64,000 bases of DNA, from assembly GCA_043778625.1 (NCBI GenBank), contig JAYWFU010000128.1, forward strand, positions 1-64,000. Reading direction: 5' to 3'. Positions 1-6,470 of the stretch are shown here, in pieces. Within the stretch, counting starts at the first letter, position 1. Every line of letters begins with the position of its first letter. The stretch is from JACMRI01 sp043778625 (lineage in GTDB: Bacteria; Bacteroidota; Bacteroidia; UBA4408). Below the pieces are notes generated by a model, which saw only the letters and a list, made by a program, of their open reading frames with translations, had not been told where the DNA came from and made no database searches. The position numbers and the translations under genes are program-made.

Positions 1-85
1 ACACCTCCTCAAAGCTATCAATGACACATAAAAAACTAAAAGCAACGCTAGATATAAATTATCTTAAAAAACTACTAAGTTTTAA

Positions 86-2248
86 TGCGTAAAGCCTGAC
101 TGTACCTTTAAAGCCAATAATTACCTAGCCGACCCTAGCTATACAGATGCCTCCACAGGCATACGGCTAATAACCCCAACCCACCTTAGGTTAACAGGTG
201 TTAAGGGCATAGCCATAGTAAGCAATACATTTACTACCGACCTTACCTTTAACCCTATTTACCCTATTGATAATAGGGGTACGGGTATATACAGTACCGA
301 CGCTGGTTTTAGCGTGTTTAGTGTGTGTACCGCCACTAATGTTGCGGGTAACTGCACCGCCTATGGTGCTGCTAACACGTTTAGCAATTTGTTTTATGGT
401 GTGTACGCACAGGCTACTAGTCCTCTTAAAACATTTACGGTGGCTAATGCCAACTTTACTAATTGTTATACAAGCCTGTACCAAAGCGGCATTAACTACA
501 GCCGTGTGGAGCGCAACAATTTTTTAATAAATACCCCCATAGGAGCTATTAATAGGCTAGCCCCTGTGTTTTATTATGCTAATAATAGTAGCGGCTATAG
601 CCACCAAGAAAACGATTATAGAGTAACCACCACCTACCCCATAACCGCCACGGTGTTTAACGCTAGCGGCACAGCCAGTAACGAAAGCTACCGCAACACC
701 TATACCAACTGCGCCGTGGCACACCAAGCCCAACAAACTAACGGTAGCACGGCAGGAGCATACAACGGCTTGCAAATTAAGTGCAACCAAAACACTACTA
801 ATGCCACTGATATTAAGCAAACCAGTGGCATATTGGGCGAGCAAGGTGCATGTGGTAGTATTACAAGCCCTGCTAACAATACCTTTAGCCATACCTCAGC
901 GGTTACATTAAGCGATATTAATGCCTATACAGGTGGCGGTTTTAAATATAACTATAATCCTTCTCCTCTAAATGGCGTACAAGACCCTCTGTATAAAACG
1001 GCTAATATTATTAAATTTGGATGTAACAGTTTAGGTACTTTTTCATATAATACTACTACCTGCCCCTCTAAGTTAACTATTAGCTCTGGTGGTGGAGGCT
1101 CTAATGGCGGACGCCTTGCTATGCCAGTGCTGGAAGCCAGTGCCTTGCGTAACAAAGCAATAGCCGATAGCCTTACGGAAGTGCTTAACCAACAGTTAGT
1201 TGATGGTAGTAAGCAAATAGCCATACAAACTATGGGTAACCCTAACTCACTTAAAGTAAGTTTATTAGCCAATAGCCCTTATTTGAGCGATTTGGTACTA
1301 ATGGCTTACTTACAAAAATCGCTTACACCAGCCGCTACTGATATTAAGGACGTGCTAGTGGCCAACAGCCCAATTACTGCCAATGTGCAACAGGTACTTA
1401 ATGCCCTTAACTTACCCAAAGGCATACTACAACAAATAGCTACTGCACAAAGCAATGGCAACGCCAAGTTGGACCAACGCAATACTATAAACTACTACAA
1501 CCATGCTAAGGACTTGGCAGTAAACCAGCTACTGCGCAACTACCTGCGCGATAGCTCCACCAATGCGCCTGCCAGCATTATTAAATGGCTAACATGGAAC
1601 AATAGCCCCAGTAGTATGTACGACTTAGCTTTTGCACATATACAGCAAGGCAACTTAGCGCAGGCACAACTACTTATTGATAGCCTAAACACCCTAACTA
1701 ACAACGCCAAGCACATTAAGTACCTGCAACACCACAAGAGCCTGTGTGCTACCAAGGGCAAGTGGGCAGACATGGTCACTAATAACCCCCTATTGTGCAG
1801 TAGCATTAAAGCACTAGCGGCTGATAGCCTAAGCCCCTACATGGGTAATGCCCGTGCGGCACTTAGCTTAGCTTACGCCACCACAACTAACTACCAAGTG
1901 GTAGAAGATGCACAAGGCCTAGGCGGTGCGCACCGCTTAGCGCACTATAATAAAGAGATAGTGACTGATGTACCTACCGCCGTTAACGAAAATACTTTGG
2001 TAGCCCTTAAAGCCTATCCTAACCCGTTTGCTAACGAAATTACTATTACTGCTAATGTACAGTACGATGGCAGAATATACACCTTAGAACTTACTGAAAT
2101 AGCCACAGGTAAAGTGTTAAGCGCTACTATATACGCTAAAGATGCCACGGTAATAAACACCAGCAACCTAGCCAACGGGGTGTACTTGCTACACCTAACC
2201 GACTACCAAGGGCTAAACAAGTACATTAAAATAGTAAAAGCGCAATAG
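86..2248 (+). CDS. T9SS cargo protein with type A sorting domain, 5' end broken or missing
   Basis: The frame reads as a secreted beta-rich surface protein: Ser/Thr/Asn-rich, beta-helix-like repeats in the first half, then an alpha-helical stretch (around 1110-1980), then a C-terminal type A sorting domain (PNPF near 2012, ending GVYLLHLTDYQG...IKIVKAQ) that directs export through the type IX system and attachment to the cell surface. Clear coding continues in this frame upstream to about position 86, but there is no ATG, and stops lie at 83-85, 65-67 and 29-31. The first usable codon is a GTG at 314, which falls in the middle of the beta domain. The natural N-terminus and signal peptide are therefore missing here. 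Either a frameshift near 85 or an older truncation would explain it. The next cargo gene begins 2 nt after the stop. Confidence 0.75.
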   Translation, partial: CVKPDCTFKANNYLADPSYTDASTGIRLITPTHLRLTGVKGIAIVSNTFTTDLTFNPIYPIDNRGTGIYSTDAGFSVFSVCTATNVAGNCTAYGAANTFSNLFYGVYAQATSPLKTFTVANANFTNCYTSLYQSGINYSRVERNNFLINTPIGAINRLAPVFYYANNSSGYSHQENDYRVTTTYPITATVFNASGTASNESYRNTYTNCAVAHQAQQTNGSTAGAYNGLQIKCNQNTTNATDIKQTSGILGEQGACGSITSPANNTFSHTSAVTLSDINAYTGGGFKYNYNPSPLNGVQDPLYKTANIIKFGCNSLGTFSYNTTTCPSKLTISSGGGGSNGGRLAMPVLEASALRNKAIADSLTEVLNQQLVDGSKQIAIQTMGNPNSLKVSLLANSPYLSDLVLMAYLQKSLTPAATDIKDVLVANSPITANVQQVLNALNLPKGILQQIATAQSNGNAKLDQRNTINYYNHAKDLAVNQLLRNYLRDSSTNAPASIIKWLTWNNSPSSMYDLAFAHIQQGNLAQAQLLIDSLNTLTNNAKHIKYLQHHKSLCATKGKWADMVTNNPLLCSSIKALAADSLSPYMGNARAALSLAYATTTNYQVVEDAQGLGGAHRLAHYNKEIVTDVPTAVNENTLVALKAYPNPFANEITITANVQYDGRIYTLELTEIATGKVLSATIYAKDATVINTSNLANGVYLLHLTDYQGLNKYIKIVKAQ

Positions 2249-2250
2249 TT

Positions 2251-3771
2251 ATGAGAGCGCTATTAATTAAAGGGACAGCCATGCTGTCCCTTAACCTGTT
2301 GGTGGATATTACATTAACTTATTCGCAAACTTACTTTAGTAAGAGAATTAATTTTTTTAACGAAAATTCAAATACATATTCTTTTATTAATTTTAACGAC
2401 ACCCTTTATGTTCCAATACCTATATTACAAATAGGAGATGTCTTTTTAGCTAAAGTAACCATTAACGGAGATACTCTTCCCACACCAAGATTAAAGACAG
2501 GTGCTAGAAAATATATTTATCCTTATGCTATTAAAGCATTAAACAATAGTATGTACGTTTCAGGTCCTGGTGGTTATTACAATACTATACAGAGTCCATT
2601 TTTTAAGTTTAATACTAGTGGAGATACTGTAAAGACAACTTTTATAGGTGACACTACTTATTATGCACAAATACAACTTATGGCAAACTCTACTACTAAA
2701 AACAATCAGTTAGTGTTAGTAGGAGCAACTGATAGTACGTGCAGTACAAATCACTCTAGTTTATTTAAACTAATGGTAAGATGCGTGGATACAAATGGTG
2801 TATTGATACAAACAAAGCTTTACACTTCGTGTAAAGTAACGGGTGTTACCAGCGTAGTTAAAGGGGATAAAAATTCTTATTTAATAGGCTATGGTACTAC
2901 TTTAGGCACTTGGGATACTGAGTCAAGAGTACTAAAGTTAGATAGTAACTTAAACATAGTGTGGGATGTAGCTATAAACAATACTTCGGGCGGTGCACCA
3001 AATATCATTAACCATAATGATAAATACTACATGGTAATATCTACCAAGGTAGATAGCGTGTGGAATTTTACCTACAAATGGGAGCGGGTAAGCCTAACTA
3101 AGTTAGATTTAAATGGCAACATTATATGGCAAAGATATTACGGAGTAAAAAAGCCCTACACACAAACCTCAGTATTAAAACAATGTGCAAACGGCGATTT
3201 GTTAATTTGTGGCGGACAGCAGGACAACTCTGTAGAGTTTTTGGCGTATCTGCTACGTACCGATAGCCTAGGTAACATAAAATGGTGGCGTAACTACCGC
3301 CCGATAACTGCGCCTATACAAGACACCACCGCCGAAAACCATATATACGACATGCTAGAATTAGCCAACGGCGATATTATAGGCGTAGGCTGGAGTGGGA
3401 GTAGGTTTTTACTACCCAGCCAACAAACATGGCTCTTAAAAGTAGATAGTAACGGGTGCTTAGGGGCTAATAATTGCCCGCCTAACTTAGCACCACCCAC
3501 GGCGCTTAGCCAGCAGTACACCCCTGTGGGGCTTACCGCCACCCTATACCCCAACCCCGCTAGTAACGAGCTAACACTAAGCCTTAGTGCCACCACTACT
3601 ACCCAACTAAGTATTACTAATATGCTAGGGCAAACACTTCACACGGAGGCATTGCAGCCCACCAACCACCAAGCCCAATTAAGCATAGCCCACCTGCCCC
3701 AAGGCGTGTACATAGTTACGCTACACAACAACGGCAACAGCATAACCAAGCGGCTGGTAATAAGTAGGTAA
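2251..3771 (+). CDS. T9SS-secreted surface protein with type A sorting domain
   Basis: A 506-residue protein. An uncleaved-looking N-terminus (MRALLIKG...) precedes a hydrophobic segment and the mature-like start SQTYFSKRINF. The middle has repeated motifs of the form KLDxxGNIIWQR and LRTDSLGNIKWW, typical of beta-propeller-like cargo in Bacteroidota. The tail carries SNELTLSLS, a LGQ turn, LPQGVYIV and a final KRLVIS, which is a type A T9SS sorting domain. The gene starts 2 nt after the previous stop, so the two are probably co-transcribed. A second in-frame ATG at 2281 gives a more ordinary signal peptide (MLSLNLLVDITLTYSQ) and may be the true start. A broken paralogue of its N-terminus lies at 4094-4225. 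The substrate or function is not recognisable. Confidence 0.85.
   Translation: MRALLIKGTAMLSLNLLVDITLTYSQTYFSKRINFFNENSNTYSFINFNDTLYVPIPILQIGDVFLAKVTINGDTLPTPRLKTGARKYIYPYAIKALNNSMYVSGPGGYYNTIQSPFFKFNTSGDTVKTTFIGDTTYYAQIQLMANSTTKNNQLVLVGATDSTCSTNHSSLFKLMVRCVDTNGVLIQTKLYTSCKVTGVTSVVKGDKNSYLIGYGTTLGTWDTESRVLKLDSNLNIVWDVAINNTSGGAPNIINHNDKYYMVISTKVDSVWNFTYKWERVSLTKLDLNGNIIWQRYYGVKKPYTQTSVLKQCANGDLLICGGQQDNSVEFLAYLLRTDSLGNIKWWRNYRPITAPIQDTTAENHIYDMLELANGDIIGVGWSGSRFLLPSQQTWLLKVDSNGCLGANNCPPNLAPPTALSQQYTPVGLTATLYPNPASNELTLSLSATTTTQLSITNMLGQTLHTEALQPTNHQAQLSIAHLPQGVYIVTLHNNGNSITKRLVISR
2270..2292 (+). other. Perfect 10-bp stem-loop over the start of the second cargo gene
   Basis: AAGGGACAGC and GCTGTCCCTT pair perfectly around a 3-nt loop (CAT). 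The in-frame ATG at 2281 sits in the loop and first stem base. No T-run follows, so it is not an ordinary terminator. It could attenuate translation or be a decayed terminator of the upstream gene. Confidence 0.5.
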
Positions 3772-3798
3772 ATTAATGGTTAATTATTTACGGCTCGG

Positions 3799-3948
3799 TT
3801 TTACCTTTATATCTACTATACAATACGAACAGTAAAAGGTAACACACTCACACCCTGCAAACTCCCCTCCTTTTTTCAGGGAGGGGTGCCCTTTAGGGCG
3901 GGGTGGGTAATAATCCGCCTGCACCATCAATTATTTTTTAACTTAGTA
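3799..3948 (+). repeat. 150-bp dispersed repeat, copy 1
   Basis: Nearly identical to 4252-4402, from TTTTAC to ACTTAGTA. It contains a GC-rich palindromic core (CTCCCCTCC...GGGAGGGGTGCC followed by CTTTAGGGCGGGGTGGG) that recurs in shorter form at 24991-25047. The core resembles REP/BIME-type palindromes. This copy ends directly before a T9SS sorting-domain remnant. Confidence 0.8.
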
Positions 3949-3972
3949 CTAAATTATATAACTCAAAACACC

Positions 3973-4092
3973 ATGAACAATACAACCAACAACTTAAGCA
4001 ATACTGACAACTTAGCCAGTGGCGTGTATATAGTAAACATAAGCGTAGGTAACGTTACTGTAAATAATACTAAAGTAGTAAACATTAAATAA
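3973..4092 (+). pseudogene. Orphan C-terminal sorting-domain remnant
   Basis: Reading from ATG 3973 gives about 39 residues ending LASGVYIVNISVGN...VVNIK, the last strands of a type A T9SS sorting domain. There is no signal peptide or passenger domain, so this is the tail of a cargo gene whose body has been lost. The ATG is probably accidental. The repeat just upstream (3799-3948) marks the deletion point. Confidence 0.6.
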
Positions 4093-4093
4093 T

Positions 4094-4225
4094 ATGAAAA
4101 GGGCAATTATAATTGCCCTTTTCTTTTTTTTAATACTAGAAAAGGGTGTAACCCAAAACTATTTTAGTAAACGAATTAATTTTTATAATCAAAATAACGC
4201 CTCGTTAAAATTCATTATAACTTAG
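4094..4225 (+). pseudogene. Truncated cargo gene: signal peptide plus first mature residues
   Basis: ATG 4094 opens a 43-codon frame: MKRAIIIALFFFLILEKG, then VTQNYFSKRINFYNQNNAS, then a stop at 4223. The first part is an excellent signal peptide. The second is clearly related to the start of the intact cargo protein at 2251 (SQTYFSKRINFFNENSN). This is the 5' stub of a tandem paralogue. What follows is the second copy of the 150-bp repeat, so the body was deleted. Confidence 0.65.
4097..4122 (+). terminator. 26-bp perfect palindrome followed by a T-run
   Basis: AAAAGGGCAATTA is followed directly by its reverse complement and then CTTTTTTTTAA. It looks like an intrinsic terminator for the cargo remnant ending at 4092, yet it also encodes residues 2-10 of the signal-peptide stub at 4094. 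Confidence 0.6.
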
Positions 4226-4251
4226 GTAGTTTTTCAATTGATAATGGACAA

Positions 4252-4402
4252 TTTTACTCTTATACATATTATACACTATGAACAGTAAAAAGCAACACAA
4301 TCACACCCTGCAAACTCCCCTCATTTTTTCAGGGAGGGGTGCCCTTTAGGGCGGAGTGGGTAATAACCCGCCCGCACCATCAATTATTTTTTTAACTTAG
4401 TA
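4252..4402 (+). repeat. 150-bp dispersed repeat, copy 2
   Basis: Second copy of the element at 3799-3948, differing at scattered positions, with the same GC-rich palindromic core and the same end (ACTTAGTA). As with copy 1, it abuts a sorting-domain tail. Confidence 0.8.
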
Positions 4403-4462
4403 ACCATTACCAACACTAGCACGCACGAGCAAGCAACCAAACGTGTGGTAGTACAAAAGTAA
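4400..4462 (+). pseudogene. Second orphan sorting-domain tail
   Basis: The frame from 4400 reads VTITNTSTHEQATKRVVVQK and then a stop. This matches the last strand of a T9SS type A sorting domain (xxKRVVVxK). No start codon or body is present. Confidence 0.5.
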
Positions 4463-4495
4463 ATAACCATTATATTAATTTAACAACCCAACGCT

Positions 4496-4901
4496 ATGAA
4501 AACTATTATTACAGCAGCGCACTATCAGTAGTAGTACCGCACAACTAAACGCTAACTTCATCGTAAAAAATGCTTGTGCTTACGACACTACTTTTTTTAC
4601 CAATACATCTACTGGAAGTGTGGCAGCTGTAAGTTGAGATTTTGGCGATGGTAGCGCTTTAAACACCACACAGTATTCGCCAACGCATAGTTATGTTAAT
4701 ATGGGTAATTATACGGTACTATTAATAGTTACTGACAGTAGCTTAGCTACTGATACGTTTACCAGAAATGTGTTTGTAGCACAACCTCCAGTAGCAGTTA
4801 TTGATAGTAATTTTATAACCTATAAAAACAAACTAATTACGCTAATTGGTAATACGTATAATATAATCTCGTATCGTCTGGAATTAGCTACTGGGCGTTA
4901 A
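4496..4901 (+). pseudogene. Broken PKD-domain cargo gene
   Basis: ATG 4496 opens a short frame (MKTIITAAH...) that soon stops, while a second frame carries AQLNANFIVKNACAYDTTFF, then a PKD domain: VAAVS-stop-DFGDGS ... HSYVNMGNYTVLLIVTDSS. The TGA at 4635-4637 replaces the tryptophan normally found before DFGDGS. PKD domains are beta-sandwich modules of surface proteins. At least one frameshift and one nonsense change make it non-functional, and no sorting domain follows. Confidence 0.65.
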
Positions 4902-5170
4902 ATGCGTAGCATACACTAACGAAACTTTGCTACCTAACTTAGAGTTTGTAGCATCCGCAAGTATTAGCATTAGGTAAACGAACATAGACTAGTACGAGGG
5001 GAGTTAAAAACACAAAATTGTAGAGTTTAGTGTAAGTGAGTTTATACCGTTTTTTTTGCTTCCAATAAGCAACTAAAAATGTACTGCATAGCCCTCACCA
5101 ATAACTGTGAGAAAAATTGAAGATAAACTTATTAAAATAGATTAATCAAGCAATAATTCACAAAAAAATA

Positions 5171-5178
5171 TAACTTTG
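5171..5178 (+). promoter_or_regulatory. Candidate -7 element TAACTTTG in a 440-bp gene-free stretch
   Basis: The stretch 4902-5341 holds no gene I can support. It contains one exact match to the Bacteroidota -7 consensus TAnnTTTG, upstream of the lipoprotein gene at 5342, without a clear -33 element. A weaker TACACTTG lies about 65 bases before that gene. Confidence 0.3.
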
Positions 5179-5341
5179 AATTAATAACAAACAAAAATGT
5201 TGTTAGAATAATTGAACTATTAAACAAAAATAAGACTAACAAATTGGATTTAAAACTCTAATTAACTATTTGAAAAAAAACTATACACTTGTAGCATTGT
5301 ATTACACTTATTAATTAATTAAATACACCACCCAATATATT

Positions 5342-5614
5342 ATGAAAAAATCGGTTTTAACATTAGGAGTTATTATAGCAGGATTAACAGCATGCAACAA
5401 AAAATATAATTGTGAGTGCACAGCCACTAGCGCCAGTAGTGCTGGGGCATATAGTTCTAACCCATCTAACTTACCCGCTACTTTTAAGTCAAATAATAGT
5501 AGCAATGCACAAACTATTTGTACAACAGCCGCTAACGAGGCCAGTAACCAAAGTGCTAAAAGCGCGCCGTCAGCCGCAGTTACATTTACCTGTACTGCTA
5601 TTGAGGTAAAATAG
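5342..5614 (+). CDS. Small lipoprotein
   Basis: A 90-residue protein with a signal peptide ending in the lipobox LTAC, cysteine at residue 18, then a short charged stretch (NKKYNCEC) and a Ser/Ala/Asn-rich tail with spaced cysteines (TICTTAAN, FTCTAIEVK). It is expected to be lipidated and exported to the periplasm or outer membrane. The extra cysteines could form disulfides. No family is recognised. It is convergent with the toxin-like gene that ends 13 nt downstream. Confidence 0.75.
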   Translation: MKKSVLTLGVIIAGLTACNKKYNCECTATSASSAGAYSSNPSNLPATFKSNNSSNAQTICTTAANEASNQSAKSAPSAAVTFTCTAIEVK

Positions 5615-5627
5615 TAATAACGCGGGT

Positions 5628-5834
5628 TTAAAATTTTAACTTCCTAAATAATACTATTCGGTACACACCCACACGCAAGCGGTAAGTGTTTTCGCTACCT
5701 ACCATTTTAATACTCCCTTGAGGGTGTGGGTTGGTGGCTAGTTCGTCAATATGGGTTCTAACATTTTTGTAGTACACCTTAGGTAGTTTATCCAAATTTT
5801 TTATTGCTTGCTTGGTAAGTTCTATTGCGTACAT
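5628..5834 (-). CDS. RelE/ParE-type toxin, C-terminally truncated
   Basis: A 68-residue protein beginning MYAIELTKQAIKNLDKLPK and containing YRLRVGVYRIV. These are the N-terminal helix and central strands of the RelE/ParE mRNA-interferase or gyrase-toxin fold. The family normally runs to 85-95 residues and ends with a strand bearing His/Arg residues needed for activity. Here the frame stops just after YRIVLF and no continuation is seen in the other frames. It overlaps the upstream gene by one base (TAATG), as paired toxin-antitoxin genes do. It is probably inactive or altered. Confidence 0.65.
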   Translation of the reverse strand: MYAIELTKQAIKNLDKLPKVYYKNVRTHIDELATNPHPQGSIKMVGSENTYRLRVGVYRIVLFRKLKF

Positions 5835-6043
5835 TATTTAACGCTGTGTTTTTTATCCATCTTTTTTTTAACATCTTCCCAAGTGCCACCAAATTCTCCG
5901 TCGCTACTTTTTTTAATCGCCTCAATTTCTATTAAGTCCAATACATCAGCAACGTAGTTCCCCCATTTTTTTAAATCAATAGTTACTGATTTTAGTTTGC
6001 TGGTGCTGATTGTTTCATATTTAATACCTAGTATAGGTGCCAT
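5834..6043 (-). CDS. Putative antitoxin partner of the RelE-like gene
   Basis: The preferred start (6043) gives 69 residues, MAPILGIKYETISTSK..., ending in a Lys-rich tail (KKKMDKKHSVK). An ATG at 6097 would add 18 residues. It is small, charged and translationally coupled to the toxin-like gene (stop and start share one base), which is the usual antitoxin position. I do not recognise a DNA-binding motif, so the antitoxin role rests on context. An IS30 remnant sits just upstream and may have removed the original promoter. Confidence 0.5.
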   Translation of the reverse strand: MAPILGIKYETISTSKLKSVTIDLKKWGNYVADVLDLIEIEAIKKSSDGEFGGTWEDVKKKMDKKHSVK

Positions 6044-6135
6044 GTTAGTGTTGGTTTTTAATGTACAATTTGGTTTTAAAATGCTGTTGTTACGCATATT
6101 TTTTGAGCTAAATCAGCTTTGTAAGCACCATTTCT

Positions 6136-6273
6136 TTAGTCGGAATTTCGGGCTAATTCTCTTGAAATTACAGCCGTATTTACACCTATTTTTTTTCCTA
6201 TTTCTGTTATTGAAAAACCTACAGTAAGAAGTGCTTCAATTTCATATTTTTGTTGTTGTGTGAATTGTGCCAT
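6136..6273 (-). pseudogene. IS30-family transposase N-terminal fragment
   Basis: Reading from ATG 6273 gives about 45 residues: MAQFTQQQKYEIEALLTVGF, then SITEIGKKIGVNTAVISREL and ARNSD. This is the N-terminal helix-turn-helix of IS30-type transposases, which bind the element ends. The stop comes directly after RNSD, so the catalytic DDE domain is absent. An upstream ATG at 6321 would add 16 unrelated residues. Confidence 0.75.
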
Positions 6274-6327
6274 CGTTTTTGTTTGTTTAGAAACCCCAAA
6301 ATAGATGAACAAATTTCGCAACCTATG

Positions 6328-6363
6328 CTTTAGTTTTTTTGCCCTAGAGCGAAAAAACTAAAG
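6328..6363. repeat. 36-bp imperfect palindrome
   Basis: CTTTAGTTTTTTTGCC pairs with AGCGAAAAAACTAAAG. It lies between the IS30 fragment and the terminator of the PorE-like gene. It may be a remnant of an IS end or a decayed terminator. Confidence 0.45.
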
Positions 6364-6413
6364 TACAGGTTTTAAACTCTAAAGACTGTTGCGTTTATTA
6401 GTTGAATGTAAGA

Positions 6414-6450
6414 CATAAAAAAAGCGTCGTTGTGCTATAACAACGACGCT
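6414..6450 (-). terminator. Intrinsic terminator of the PorE-like gene
   Basis: A perfect 10-bp stem (AGCGTCGTTG/CAACGACGCT) with an 8-nt loop, followed on the minus strand by a T-run. It sits 20 nt past the stop of the gene ending at 6471. Confidence 0.85.
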
Positions 6451-6470
6451 CTTTTTATGAAATAGTTTAA

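Noticed and set aside
4496..4901. TGA read as tryptophan (genetic code change)
   Set aside because: TGA ends several genes here (for example the antitoxin at 18774) and the same pseudogene has a frame break.
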